Shown one piece after another: positions 1 to 9,086 of a stretch of 64,000 nucleotides of DNA. Source of the DNA: an uncultured Dehalococcoidia bacterium (GTDB lineage Bacteria > Chloroflexota > Dehalococcoidia > Lucifugimonadales > UBA3495); assembly GCA_958296385.1 (NCBI GenBank), contig OY282494.1, positions 3,058,981-3,122,980 on the forward strand. Reading direction: 5' to 3'. The notes below the pieces were generated by a model. That model did not search any database. It had not been told where the DNA came from and worked only from the letters and a program-made list of their open reading frames with translations. Position numbers and translations under genes: made by a program. Position 1 is the first letter of the stretch, and each line of letters begins with the position of its first letter.

Positions 1-36
1 TGCCCCAAATAACCGCCGCAACGCAACTGCGCCGCA

Positions 37-66
37 ATGGAACCGGGTAGCCGCCCGGAGTAAAAT
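37..66 (+). promoter_or_regulatory. Probable leaderless promoter of the MscS gene
   Basis: A TAAAAT -10 hexamer at 61-66 ends exactly 6 nt before the ATG at 73, and ATGGAA at 37-42 sits 18 bp upstream as a weak -35. No Shine-Dalgarno sequence fits between them, so transcription would start at or next to the start codon. The same -10/6 nt/ATG geometry precedes cmk. Confidence 0.5.
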
Positions 67-72
67 TGCCCC

Positions 73-1305
73 ATGCGACAAGCGATTAGCGAATGGCTCC
101 AGGCCCTGTCAGCGGACGCCGCCATCGTAACGCCCACCTGGGTTGACCTGGCGGTGAGCGCCGTCATCCTGGCGGTGGCCGTTCTGATTGCCCTGCTGTT
201 CAGCAAGGTCATCTTTCGGATGCTGCTGCGGCTGGCCCGCGTTTCCTCCGGCGATTTGGACGACCGCATCGTTACGGCGGCCCGCCTCCCGGTGGTGGTG
301 TACATCACGCTGCTGGGGCTGTACCTGGCGTTGACGGTGCCGCTGTCGCTGCCGCCCACCGTGCAGGACGTGGTCAACAAGGCCGCCGCCGTCATCGCCA
401 TCATCAACGGCGCCTTTCTGCTCAACGCCGTCGGTTCGGCGGCCCTGCGCTGGCTGCAAGGCGTGCTGCAAGACACGGCGGCCGGCAGCACCGGCAGTTG
501 GGCCCTGCCCATGGCCCGCCGGGGTATGCTGGTCGTCATCTTTGTCATGGCCGGCATGGTGTCGCTGGACGTGCTGGGCATCAACATCAGCCCCCTCATC
601 GCCGGCCTCGGCATCGGCGGCCTGGCCGTCGCCCTGGCCATCCAGCCCACTTTGAGCAACCTTTTCGCCGGCACCTACGTTATCACCGAGGGCGTCGTCA
701 GTCGCGGCGATTACATCGAGATGGAGAACGGCGTCAGCGGCTACGTGGTTGACGTGAACTGGCGCAGCACCCGCCTGCGTACCTGGTCCAACAACCTGGT
801 CATCATCCCCAACTCCCGTTTCGCCGAAACCATCCTCACCAATTACAGCAAGCCCGATGCCCACGTGAACGTCTATCTAACCTGCGGCGTCGCTTACGAG
901 AGCAACCTGATGCAGGTTGAGGAAGTTAGCCTGGACGTGCTGAACCGGGTGCTGTGGGAGCATCCCGGCGCCGTGTCCGCCTACGGCGCCTACTTCGGCT
1001 ACGAGGCTTTTGGCGACAGCAACATTGACTTCTGGCTGTTTATGCAGGCGCAGGACCGGCTGGCCAGCTTTGAGGTGCGCAGCGAACTGGTCAAGCAGCT
1101 GCACCATCGCTTGACGGCCGAGGGCATCACCATCAACTACCCGGTGCGGGAGCTGCGGTTCCCCGCTGACGGCCCATCGTCAGACGGCGCCATACCGTCG
1201 GGCGCGCTGGCGGCCCGTGCGGCGGCAATGCCGGTTGCTACCTACCGCACCCGCGCGCCCGCTCCGGGCAGTGATACCGGCGATGCCGACGGGCCGGACT
1301 TCTAG
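73..1305 (+). CDS. MscS-family small-conductance mechanosensitive channel
   Basis: The 410-residue product is an inner-membrane channel of the MscS family, which opens under membrane tension to release solutes during hypo-osmotic shock. Hydrophobic segments lie at about residues 25-50, 72-93, 101-122 and 147-170. They are followed by the Gly/Ala-rich pore helix (about 170-200, GLGIGGLAVALA then QPTLSNLFAG) typical of MscS TM3. The following beta domain (about 205-270) has the GDYIE and IPNS signatures, and a mixed alpha/beta C-terminal domain ends at about 365. The last 45 residues are low-complexity Ala/Pro/Gly and probably disordered. The gene stands alone and converges on the selenoprotein gene to its right. 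The family call is firm; which osmolytes it handles is not visible. Confidence 0.93.
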   Translation: MRQAISEWLQALSADAAIVTPTWVDLAVSAVILAVAVLIALLFSKVIFRMLLRLARVSSGDLDDRIVTAARLPVVVYITLLGLYLALTVPLSLPPTVQDVVNKAAAVIAIINGAFLLNAVGSAALRWLQGVLQDTAAGSTGSWALPMARRGMLVVIFVMAGMVSLDVLGINISPLIAGLGIGGLAVALAIQPTLSNLFAGTYVITEGVVSRGDYIEMENGVSGYVVDVNWRSTRLRTWSNNLVIIPNSRFAETILTNYSKPDAHVNVYLTCGVAYESNLMQVEEVSLDVLNRVLWEHPGAVSAYGAYFGYEAFGDSNIDFWLFMQAQDRLASFEVRSELVKQLHHRLTAEGITINYPVRELRFPADGPSSDGAIPSGALAARAAAMPVATYRTRAPAPGSDTGDADGPDF

Positions 1306-1347
1306 CCCGGCGCCGTCAGCGTTTCCGTTAGCCGTTCCTTGACTGAC

Positions 1348-2577
1348 CTACCGCGACAGCCCGTAGGCGGTGGCCTGCAACCTGGTATCGCCCGTAGCGT
1401 TGAGCCGCTGCGTGATGCGGTCAATCAAAGCCCCAACGGCCGTTTCGCCCCAGAACCAGCGGTGCACGTCCGCCTCGCTGTCCGATGGACGCTGATTCAT
1501 CCGCGCCTCGTAGCAGAACGCCTTAAGGTCGTCGGCGCAGTAGCGCACGAACTGCGGCACCGAAACGTCGGCCGGCCGGTCGTCAAAGTCGGCGTCGTCG
1601 CTGTCCGCGTAGGCTTCCAGAAACCGGATAATCCCTCGAAACCGGCGCTGCGGCACCCCCGTTAGGCCAACGGCCGAACGCCCCCGCTGCTCCACCCACC
1701 GCTCATAATAGCTCCGCAGAGCCGTAATCTCGTCGGCAGCATCCAGCGGCTTTGATGCTCCGTTGCCCGATGCGCCGTTGCCCGCACCCCCGTTAGCGGA
1801 TGCGGCCACTTCCGATGCCTGCGGCATCCCGATTGGCCCGGCATCATCCGGATAATCGGCCAGCACCGGCCCGGCGTCGGCCCGCAGCGTGTCCAGCGCG
1901 GCGGCCAAAACGTCGTGCTGAAAGGCCGGGTCATCCGGCTGGCCCATTGCGTAGCCGAAGTAGAACGGCACCCACAGGGCCCGTGGCGGGCGGGTGCGTT
2001 GGGCGTGTTCCCGCACCAATGCCACCGCAACGGTAGTCAGCCCCGCCGCCTCAAACACCCTGGCCAGCACGCTCACGGCGTGCGTGCAGAGGGGTCAAGT
2101 AGGCGTCAAAAGTACCAGGTTCACCCCTTCCGCTTGCAGCCGCCGGGCCACCTCCGGCCCGGTTTCCTCCGCCACGACGGTACAATCCCGCAGCGCGCCC
2201 ATAAAGGAGTAATGATTGGGCGCCAGCCGCCCCAGCCGCCCCTGCTCCACCAGCTCCCGCATCCGGTCGATGGGGAAAGTAACGTTGAGGTCCTTGTAGA
2301 TGGCGGTACGGTCAAACCCGATGCTGAAGTGGCTTTGCACAATGTCGGCCGGGTCAGCGTCGCTGGGAATGATGCGGTACGTTGACTCGCCGCCCGGATG
2401 GTCGCGGTTGAACGGCTTGTCATCCCGCAAGTGCAGCCCGCCGGTAGTGACGATGGCCGCCGTGCTGGCCGACAAATCCCGGCCCAGCGGCGTCCACGGC
2501 ACGTCGTCGGATTCCATACAGGGAAAGAACTCCAGCATCCGGCGCTGAACTTCGGACAGTATTTCAAGGCGGGGCAT
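1348..2577 (-). CDS. GrdB-like selenoprotein (glycine/sarcosine/betaine reductase selenoprotein B family) with in-frame UGA
   Basis: An ordinary ORF finder gives two pieces, 2577-2095 and 2076-1348, in the same frame, separated only by TGA at 2097-2095. Reading the TGA as selenocysteine gives one protein of 409 residues with Sec161 in a T-U-P-L-C motif (UxxC redox motif). It sits in the hydrophobic-strand context LVLLTPT-U typical of this family, and downstream PPRALW and a GQPDD segment also match the family. Start ATG 2577 has an AGAGGAG Shine-Dalgarno. The C-terminal ~150 residues beyond the core are less familiar. The gene lies 54 nt after a TcuA-like flavoprotein gene on the same strand, suggesting a shared reductive or dehydrogenase pathway; the substrate is unknown. 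The alternative is a nonsense-disrupted gene, but the reading frame is intact on both sides and the stop falls exactly at the family's Sec/Cys site. Confidence 0.85.
2067..2087 (-). promoter_or_regulatory. Candidate bacterial SECIS hairpin for the GrdB-like selenoprotein
   Basis: On the minus strand the stem GCACGC (2087-2082) pairs perfectly with GCGTGC (2072-2067) around a 9-nt loop. It begins 7 nt after the UGA. A further CCCT/AGGG pairing can extend it across an internal loop. Position and form suit a bacterial SECIS element read by SelB, but this is a fold made by eye in GC-rich coding sequence. Confidence 0.45.
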
Positions 2578-2631
2578 AGTGCAACTCCTCTGCTTGGCAA
2601 GTGGGCCCGCGTCAAACCGGCGGCCCGTCCG

Positions 2632-4137
2632 CTATACGTCGCTGGCTACCAGAGCGTCGGCGCCGGCGCTGTTGCCGGCCAGCCGTCCAAAGACCATACC
2701 GGCGCTGAGGCCGCTGCCGCCGGGGTAGTTGTGGTAGAACAGCCCGCCCACCATCTCGCCGGCCGCGTACAGGCCGGGGATGGGCTCCTGCGCGTTGGTT
2801 ACCACCTGCCCCCGGTTGTTGACCTTGACGCCGCCAAAGGTAAAGGTGATGCCCGTCGTTACGGCCCAGCCCCGGTACGGCGGCGTGTCCAGCGTTTGCG
2901 CCCAGTTCGTCTTGTCCACCGCCAGCCCCTCGGTGCGCCGCCCGTCTTTCACCGTGGGGTTGTACTCAATGTCGGCCCGCACGGCGGCGTTGTACTCGTT
3001 CACCGTCTGCACCAGCCCGGCCGGGTCAATGTCCAGCAGCCGGGCCAGTTCCTCAATTGAATTCGCCTCGGCGGTAGTAGCCTGCGGAATCCAGTATTCG
3101 TCCCGGAGCAGGTGCTTTACTTTCTCGTCAAAGATTTGGAACGCCAGACCTTGCGGCTGCGTCATCAGCGCGCGCCCGTAGGTCACGTAGGTGTAATTGC
3201 GGAAATCGGCCCCCTCGTCCAGGAACCGCTCGCCGTTGATGTTCACCATCAGCCCAAAGGGGTACGAGTGCTTTTGGAACAGCTCGGTTACCGTGCGGTC
3301 GCCAAAAGTCGGCGCGTTCATATCCCACGCGACGGCGTGGCAGGATGACCAGTGGCCGTAGGATTGCGCCCCCACGTCCAGCGCCATTCGGATGCCGTCG
3401 CCGGTGTTGTACGGAATCCCCCGCACCTTGACCGTTTCCCAGCCGGGCCCCAGATAGCGACAGCGCATCTCGGCGTTGGCCTCAAACCCGCCGGCCGCCA
3501 GCACCACCGTCCGGGCCGCCAAGTCCTCAAACCCCTCCGGCCCCTTGACCCGCAGGCCGGCCACGCGCCCCCGCTGGTCCTGGATGAGCGACACGCCCTC
3601 GGTAGAGTAGCGAACCTCAACGCCCATCTCCCGGCAAACGTCAAATTGCTGGTCCGACAGCCCCTTGCCGGCGCCCACCGCCTCCACGACCAGGCCCCCC
3701 CAAAAGCGGAACTTGTCCCCATCCCGGAACGCCTGCCGCCCAAAAGACAGCACAAACCGGACGCCGTGCTCTTGCAGCCATTTCATCGTCGGATACGACT
3801 GGCTAACCAGAATCTCGGCCAGTTCCGGGTCAGACAGCCCGTGGGTGACGCGCATCATGTCGTCGTAAAACTGGTTCTCCGAGTACTGCCCCACCTCAAC
3901 GGAGTTAGCCTCGGTTTCCGACATATCGGGAATCAGCCCCTTGATGTCGTCCAGCCCGTTATAGGCAAAGCGGATGATGCCGCCGGTGAAGTAAGTATTC
4001 CCGCCGCGGAAATACTCCGGCGCTTTCTCCACCACCAGCACGGATTCAGTCTGCTCGCGGGCAGCAATAGCAGCGGACAGGGCGGCATTCCCGGCCCCCA
4101 CCACGATAACGTCATAAGCATTGTCATTAGCAGGCAA
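2632..4137 (-). CDS. FAD-dependent dehydrogenase, TcuA / fumarate reductase flavoprotein family
   Basis: This 501-residue flavoprotein resembles FAD-dependent tricarballylate dehydrogenase TcuA and related succinate dehydrogenase/fumarate reductase flavoprotein subunits. The N-terminus carries the Rossmann dinucleotide motif GAGNAAL (about 15-21) followed by VVEKAP. A RGGNT segment (about 45-49) and the C-terminal GLYAAGEMVGG and YPGGSGLSAGMVFGR segments are FAD-contacting signatures of the family. No signal peptide is visible, so it is probably cytoplasmic. It is the first gene of a likely two-gene operon with the GrdB-like selenoprotein 54 nt downstream. Tricarballylate itself is only the family's named substrate; the partner selenoprotein suggests some other substrate or acceptor. 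Confidence 0.85.
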   Translation of the reverse strand: MPANDNAYDVIVVGAGNAALSAAIAAREQTESVLVVEKAPEYFRGGNTYFTGGIIRFAYNGLDDIKGLIPDMSETEANSVEVGQYSENQFYDDMMRVTHGLSDPELAEILVSQSYPTMKWLQEHGVRFVLSFGRQAFRDGDKFRFWGGLVVEAVGAGKGLSDQQFDVCREMGVEVRYSTEGVSLIQDQRGRVAGLRVKGPEGFEDLAARTVVLAAGGFEANAEMRCRYLGPGWETVKVRGIPYNTGDGIRMALDVGAQSYGHWSSCHAVAWDMNAPTFGDRTVTELFQKHSYPFGLMVNINGERFLDEGADFRNYTYVTYGRALMTQPQGLAFQIFDEKVKHLLRDEYWIPQATTAEANSIEELARLLDIDPAGLVQTVNEYNAAVRADIEYNPTVKDGRRTEGLAVDKTNWAQTLDTPPYRGWAVTTGITFTFGGVKVNNRGQVVTNAQEPIPGLYAAGEMVGGLFYHNYPGGSGLSAGMVFGRLAGNSAGADALVASDV

Positions 4138-4213
4138 AACGGCACCTCAAAAGCCCAAAGGCAATTTCACGCCGATGATGATACCACAGCGCGGGCAAGT
4201 GCCTTTTATAAGT

Positions 4214-4320
4214 AATGTCATTCTGAGCGCAAGCGAAGAATCTCGACGAGGTAGCGCAGACTTTGGGGATAACGCCGTTGCTACGCTATCGAGATTCTTC
4301 GCTGCGCTCAGAATGACATT
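4214..4320. repeat. Palindromic dispersed repeat, copy 1 (inverted relative to copies 2 and 3)
   Basis: This is a 107-bp element whose ~32-bp ends (AATGTCATTCTGAGCG... and its complement) are inverted repeats able to form one long hairpin. Its reverse complement closely matches the element at 62893-62998, including the unpaired centre. It lies between the TcuA-like gene and the tail end of the phage capsid module and may also act as a bidirectional terminator. One extra A in the left arm distinguishes this copy. Confidence 0.9.
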
Positions 4321-4336
4321 GGGGGGAGGGCAACCC

Positions 4337-6382
4337 CTACACCCCCGTCACCCACCACCGCGCCGCCGCCAGCCCAGCGCCCCCATCCCGCAGCTCCATC
4401 CCCTCCAGAAACCACGCCCCTGATACGCCCGGCGCCCCGGCCGGCACCGCAACCACGTCCGATAACCGCCCCTCGATGGCGGCCCGCAGGTTGGCGGCGG
4501 TGGCCAGCGGCAGCGACAACTCCAGCTGCGGACGCCGGCGCGCGTATTCGGCAAACCGGGCATCGGCGGCCTGCTGTGCGGCGGCGTAGTGGTCTATAAA
4601 GCGGCAATCCACGTCCCGGCTAATCCCCTCCGCCGCAATGCCATCATCCGCCGCCCGCCGGTAGGCCGTGGCCCCGGACGGACGCCAGCAGTGGGCCGCC
4701 CGCACCGCCAGCCGTTGCAGATACGCCGTTTGCGCCCCGCGGTTGCTCACCCGCAGCACCACCCCCCGCCCCGCCAGCTTTGACTCGGCCTCCGGCACCA
4801 CTGCGATTGCAACCGCCGCCGTAACGTCGGCCCCCGTGCCGGCGGCATCGGCGGTAGCCCGGTAATCGGTGTTGGCGACGGGCGTTGCCACGTCGGTTAT
4901 CACGTCCCAATCAGCATTGGCCGCCACCACCAGCCGGCTGCCCGCCGCTCCGATGGCCAGCGGTTCGTTCAGATTCCAAATCAGCTGCGCCCCGTTATCC
5001 ACCGCACGCTGATACCGGAACGTAACCTCCCGCTCCACGGCGCCGGCGCCGTCATCCCGCGTCACGCCGCCGACATAAGCCCCGGAACCGCCGGATGCCA
5101 GCGCCAGCGTAACCCTGGCCCCGGCGCCGGGGTTCGCCTGCCCCCGTACCGACTCCCGCGCGGCGGCGGCCTCCATCCGGATGCGCCCCAGCCCGTCGGC
5201 GTAAATCAGCCCGTTCTCCTCCCGTTGCAGCTGCCGCAGCGCCCGTCCCGCCGATGTATCCCACACCGAACGGGGCGCCCCGCTCCGCAGCACCCGCCCC
5301 ACGTCCAGCGCGTACTCTCCGGGGAGCAGTCCGGCCCAGCCCAGAATAGCCGCCCCCACCGCCCCGGAGCGCGTCACTCCGCCGGCCAGCTTGCGATGCA
5401 GTCGCACGCCATCCAGCGCCTGCGTAAAATCGGCGGCCACGATGCGGCACCGCCCGCCGGCGTAGTCCGGTTCCACCGCCCGGATGCGCCCGACAAACAG
5501 CGAGCGGCCCACGCCAAACTCGCCCCAGCGGTCAACCGTGTTGCGGAAAGCGTGCCACAGCCCGTGCCGCCCCGAATCCGGCGCACCCGCGATGCCCGTA
5601 GCCGCAATGATTTCCCGCCGCACCGTGCCGGCCGCCGCCAGGTTGGTAGCGAACACCCGCACCGATGTTGCGCTCTGCTGGATTTCCAGCTCGTGCCAGA
5701 CCCCGGCCGCCAAAGCCGCGCCCGCCGCCAGCCTGGTTGCCCGCCGGCCCGAAACCCGCTCCAGCACCGATTCCCCATCGGCAAACCGCAACCGCAGGCA
5801 GTCATCCCGCGCCGCGCCGCGCAAGACAAACCCGCCCACTCTATTGCCAACCCGCCGGAACCGCACCAGCAGCGATGCCAGCGGGTCGCCGGTATCCAGC
5901 AAAGCCGCCGCATCCGCCGGCCGCCCCCGCCCGGCAACGCCGCGCACCACGCCGGCCTGCGCCTGAAACCCGTTGCCCGCCGCCGCCAACTCCCGCCAAA
6001 CCGCGCCGCCAGCGCCAGCGCCGCCATCAGACGCCGCCCGCCCGTCCAGCCCCTGCGCCGCGCCGCCGGCCGTCGTAAAATCATCCGACGGCCAGGCCGC
6101 CCGCAGCCAAACTTCCTTGCCCGGCGTCACCAGACCCGACAGCGGCGAGCCCGCGTTGCCCGGCGTATAGCGCCCCTCCGGATTGCGCAGCGTCAGCGAC
6201 AGCGACGCCGGCGCCGCAAACTCCGGCGCCGGCCGCCCCCGCCGCCCCCAACCCCACTCGATGCTAACCAGGTCATCCGTAACGTCCGCATCCTGCGCGC
6301 CCCAGATGCCTTGCCCCGTCCAGTCCACCAACGCCTGCCACTTCAGCCCCGGCGCGCGCGCCGGTACTATCGCCGTCATCAT
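4337..6382 (-). CDS. Phage tail / minor structural protein
   Basis: This 681-residue protein is the last gene of the capsid module. Its start ATG (6382) directly follows the stop codon of the tail-tube-like gene. The N-terminus (about 1-95) resembles minor tail proteins that describe a coordinate frame (DLVSIEWGWGRRGRP, NPEGRYTPGN). The middle is beta-rich and Gly/Ala-rich. Residues about 290-400 (VGRIRAVEPDY, CRIVAADFTQAL) are again tail-like. No tape-measure coiled coil or enzymatic motif is visible. Role assignment rests on position and on these tail-like segments; it could be a baseplate or fibre-hub component. Confidence 0.6.
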   Translation of the reverse strand: MMTAIVPARAPGLKWQALVDWTGQGIWGAQDADVTDDLVSIEWGWGRRGRPAPEFAAPASLSLTLRNPEGRYTPGNAGSPLSGLVTPGKEVWLRAAWPSDDFTTAGGAAQGLDGRAASDGGAGAGGAVWRELAAAGNGFQAQAGVVRGVAGRGRPADAAALLDTGDPLASLLVRFRRVGNRVGGFVLRGAARDDCLRLRFADGESVLERVSGRRATRLAAGAALAAGVWHELEIQQSATSVRVFATNLAAAGTVRREIIAATGIAGAPDSGRHGLWHAFRNTVDRWGEFGVGRSLFVGRIRAVEPDYAGGRCRIVAADFTQALDGVRLHRKLAGGVTRSGAVGAAILGWAGLLPGEYALDVGRVLRSGAPRSVWDTSAGRALRQLQREENGLIYADGLGRIRMEAAAARESVRGQANPGAGARVTLALASGGSGAYVGGVTRDDGAGAVEREVTFRYQRAVDNGAQLIWNLNEPLAIGAAGSRLVVAANADWDVITDVATPVANTDYRATADAAGTGADVTAAVAIAVVPEAESKLAGRGVVLRVSNRGAQTAYLQRLAVRAAHCWRPSGATAYRRAADDGIAAEGISRDVDCRFIDHYAAAQQAADARFAEYARRRPQLELSLPLATAANLRAAIEGRLSDVVAVPAGAPGVSGAWFLEGMELRDGGAGLAAARWWVTGV

Positions 6383-6808
6383 CTACCATTCCCCCATCAA
6401 AACGGCGCCGTCCTGCCGGAACACCGCCTCAAACCGCACCGGCTCCCCCGCTTTGCTGAGCACCCGGTACGACAGGCAAACGAACTTGCCCGATATGCGC
6501 CGCTGGCCCGGCCCGTTGCCCACCGGCCCATAGTCAACGCCAACAACGTGCCCCACGATGCCGGCCAGCGCCGCGTCCGGCCCGATGCCCGGCGCCGCGT
6601 CCCACCGGCCGGCGATGCTGAATTCCTGCGCCGTTTCCCGCCCGGCAACCGTTTTCGCCGCCGCGTCGTTCAGCCCGGTAGCGTCCAGCCCAGCCACGGC
6701 CCGCCCCAGCGGCCCGGCCCGTTCCACCCACGCCGACAAATCCCGCATCACGCCGTCCGCATCGGCGATGGCTACGTAGCTGCGCCCCGCGCTGGCATAT
6801 CCCGCCAT
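6383..6808 (-). CDS. Phage tail tube-like protein
   Basis: This small protein of 141 residues lies between the connector-like gene (2 nt away) and the large tail protein. It has the composition and spacing of tail tube proteins: a short N-terminal strand with DLSAWV, then an internal region around GYASAGR/FSIAGRWDAAPG and C-terminal beta strands ending RFEAVFRQDG. In HK97-like tails this protein polymerises into the tube. The call relies on gene order, size and weak sequence resemblance. Confidence 0.6.
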   Translation of the reverse strand: MAGYASAGRSYVAIADADGVMRDLSAWVERAGPLGRAVAGLDATGLNDAAAKTVAGRETAQEFSIAGRWDAAPGIGPDAALAGIVGHVVGVDYGPVGNGPGQRRISGKFVCLSYRVLSKAGEPVRFEAVFRQDGAVLMGEW

Positions 6809-6810
6809 TG

Positions 6811-7665
6811 CTACACCCCCAACGCTGCTGCGCGCCGCCGGTAAGGTTCCAGCAATCGCCGGGCCGTAGCGTCAACGCCGTCCCACTCGCCCCCTCTACT
6901 CTCCGGCGGCAAAGCGAACGGCGCCCCGGCCCGCTGCCGCCACCACGCCGCCGCCTGCACCAGACAAGCCTCCGCCACCGCCGCCGGATAGCGGTACGCC
7001 GACACGATTGCCCCGGCCTCGTGGGCCGCCGCCGCCGTGCCGTTGGCCCCCCGCTGCGCCGTCAGCGTAGCCGTTGCATCCCCAACAGCGGCTTGCCCCT
7101 GGATAACCAGCATCTGCTCGTCGTCAATCAGGACGGTGTGGCCGGGAGCAATCGCCCCCGGCCCGGCCGCCGCCGCCGTCAGCGTAACCTCGGTGGCCAC
7201 CGCGTCCAGCCCCGCCCGGCCCACCCGCCAGCCGGCATCCTCGGCAACGTTCCCGTAGCCCCAGATGCCGTCAATCATGATGTTGGCCCGCCCCGACGGA
7301 AACCGCCGGCCCGCCCCGTCCGCTGCAACGACCCTGGTGTAGGGCCGCCCGCCGGGCCGGGTCGGTTCGGCGTTGCGCGGATAGAGCAGCCAATCCCCGG
7401 CTGGCCAGTCCGTCCAGCGCCCGCCGCCGGCCGCCGTACTGAGCGAACCGACGCTCGCCAGGTCCGGCACCAGCAGCATCCCGGAGCCGTTGCCGTCAAA
7501 CTCCCGCCGGGCCGCCACCGGGCCAAAGGCCCGGTCGCAAAACCCGTCCATCCAGCGCGACGCCGCCTCCAGCAGCGCCAGCAGGCGCGCATCGTGAGCA
7601 TCGTCCGGCACGTTCAGCATTGACGCCGCTTTCAGCGTTGCCAAATCCGCATAGACGTGAGCCAT
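6811..7665 (-). CDS. Phage head-tail connector (gp6-like adaptor)
   Basis: The first ~110 residues have the feature of gp6-like head-tail connectors: AHVYADLATLKAASMLN, then a helix LLALLEAASRWMDGFCDRAF. These proteins form a ring under the portal. The remaining part up to 284 residues is longer than a minimal adaptor and includes a central beta segment with GHTVLIDDEQMLVIQG, seen in some fused connector proteins. Spacing is tight: 14 nt after the capsid gene stop and 2 nt before the tail tube gene, so the five genes form one operon. Confidence 0.72.
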   Translation of the reverse strand: MAHVYADLATLKAASMLNVPDDAHDARLLALLEAASRWMDGFCDRAFGPVAARREFDGNGSGMLLVPDLASVGSLSTAAGGGRWTDWPAGDWLLYPRNAEPTRPGGRPYTRVVAADGAGRRFPSGRANIMIDGIWGYGNVAEDAGWRVGRAGLDAVATEVTLTAAAAGPGAIAPGHTVLIDDEQMLVIQGQAAVGDATATLTAQRGANGTAAAAHEAGAIVSAYRYPAAVAEACLVQAAAWWRQRAGAPFALPPESRGGEWDGVDATARRLLEPYRRRAAALGV

Positions 7666-7679
7666 TCCAGCCTCCCTCC

Positions 7680-9017
7680 TTATACCGTGATGTTGTATTG
7701 CAGCGCGGTGTGCGTTGCGCTGCCCCGACTGCCCGTGCGCTCCATAAACGCCAGCCGCATACTGACCACCATGATGTTCTGCCGTTTCTGGATGTCCCGC
7801 GTGGTTTCAATCATCAGTTCCCGCCGGAACCCCAGCCGCCATTGCGAACGGTTCACGATGAGCAGCCGACCTTTGGCGTTGGCCCCGCCGTCGGTAACCT
7901 TGCCGTCCGCATCCGATTTCGCCAGCTGCTCGGCGACAATCACCGGAATACCGTCCACCTGCGCCAGCTGTCCGTTCAGGATGGTGGCCTGCGGCCCCAG
8001 CTTGTCCAGCGTGCGAAACTCCCCGATGGCCAGCGACTTGATGTAGGCGCTCACGTCGGTTACGTAGGCCAGCTCCGACGGGCGCACGCCGTACTTGCCC
8101 AGCAGCCCCCGCGCCTCGTTGTACATATCGGCGCTGGGCGCGGCGGCGTGGTCGTTGCCCTGCGCCGTGTTGTCCACCAGCGGCAGATGCAGCAGCCCGT
8201 CAAACCCCAGCAGCCAATGCCCCTTGCCCGCCTCCGACGCCGCAATAGTCACCCCGTCGGCGTTGATGTTGTTGACGGTAGTAGTGTCGGCATTGAGCAG
8301 CACGTCGTCGATAACCTCCACCGCATTGCGCACCAACGTGCTGCGAACCTCCCCCGCCATCGCGATAACCGCGTCCTCGTCCAGCGTCAGCGACCACGGC
8401 ACTTCGGCCACCAGCTCATTAGCCGTCAGCGTCTGCCGGGCGGTAGTCAGCGCGCTGTCCGTCGTGGCGGTGTTCTCGGTGCCCGGATACCACGACACGT
8501 TGCCCAGCTGCAACGGAATCTGAAACGGGTTGGTGGGCATATCCACCCGCGGGAACAGCGCGGCCACGTGCGTATCCAGATTCACGTCGGCCCACAGCGC
8601 CGACGCCTCTCCGGTAGCGACCAATTCGTCGCCCTGGCCGGCGGTCGTGCTGTCCATCGCCGCTTTCAGGTTAGACTGCCATTCCTCCAGCGCGCGCGGG
8701 TTGATGTCCCTCGGCTCCCGCAGCTGCGCCGACAGCACGCTGCGGACGCAGGCCAGGTCCAGCTCGTCCATTCCCCGGTACTTGCCGAAGGGCACCCGCA
8801 CGCGTTCCGGCTGCCCCGTCCCGATGCCGTACCGCAGCAGCAGCGCCTGCTGCTCCGCCGCCCGCTGCCGTTCCACCACGCCGCCCACCGTCTGCCGCAG
8901 CCGCCCCACCTCCTCCTGCAACGGCGGAATATCCGCATCCAGCCGCTGCCGGTAAAACTCCCGCACCTCCGCCACCTCATTCTTGATAGTCTCCAACTCC
9001 CACGTTGAAAGCGTCAT
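7680..9017 (-). CDS. HK97-family phage major capsid protein
   Basis: This 445-residue protein matches HK97-fold capsid proteins. Residues about 1-75 form a charged coiled-coil delta/scaffold region (EVAEVREFYRQRLDADIPPLQEEVGRL). The shell domain follows, with TAGQGDELV near 145, FPRVDMPTNPFQIPLQ and the long spine helix around LVRNAVEVIDDVLLNAD. The C-terminal AFMERTG/IETTRDIQKRQNIMVVSMRLAF is characteristic of this fold. The neighbouring prohead protease is expected to remove the N-terminal region on maturation. The sequence is intact, with host-like GC and no sign of decay. Confidence 0.9.
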   Translation of the reverse strand: MTLSTWELETIKNEVAEVREFYRQRLDADIPPLQEEVGRLRQTVGGVVERQRAAEQQALLLRYGIGTGQPERVRVPFGKYRGMDELDLACVRSVLSAQLREPRDINPRALEEWQSNLKAAMDSTTAGQGDELVATGEASALWADVNLDTHVAALFPRVDMPTNPFQIPLQLGNVSWYPGTENTATTDSALTTARQTLTANELVAEVPWSLTLDEDAVIAMAGEVRSTLVRNAVEVIDDVLLNADTTTVNNINADGVTIAASEAGKGHWLLGFDGLLHLPLVDNTAQGNDHAAAPSADMYNEARGLLGKYGVRPSELAYVTDVSAYIKSLAIGEFRTLDKLGPQATILNGQLAQVDGIPVIVAEQLAKSDADGKVTDGGANAKGRLLIVNRSQWRLGFRRELMIETTRDIQKRQNIMVVSMRLAFMERTGSRGSATHTALQYNITV

Positions 9018-9086
9018 AACTGCAATTCTCCTTTGCGATTGATTGTTGCGTTTGATGATTGTGATTGATGATTGCGTGATTGATGC

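Noticed and set aside
5225-6844. 539-codon open frame on the plus strand over the tail protein gene
   Set aside because: It is a GC-rich antisense shadow: Pro/Arg/His/Gln-rich, no domains, opposite a protein with phage-tail-like sequence.
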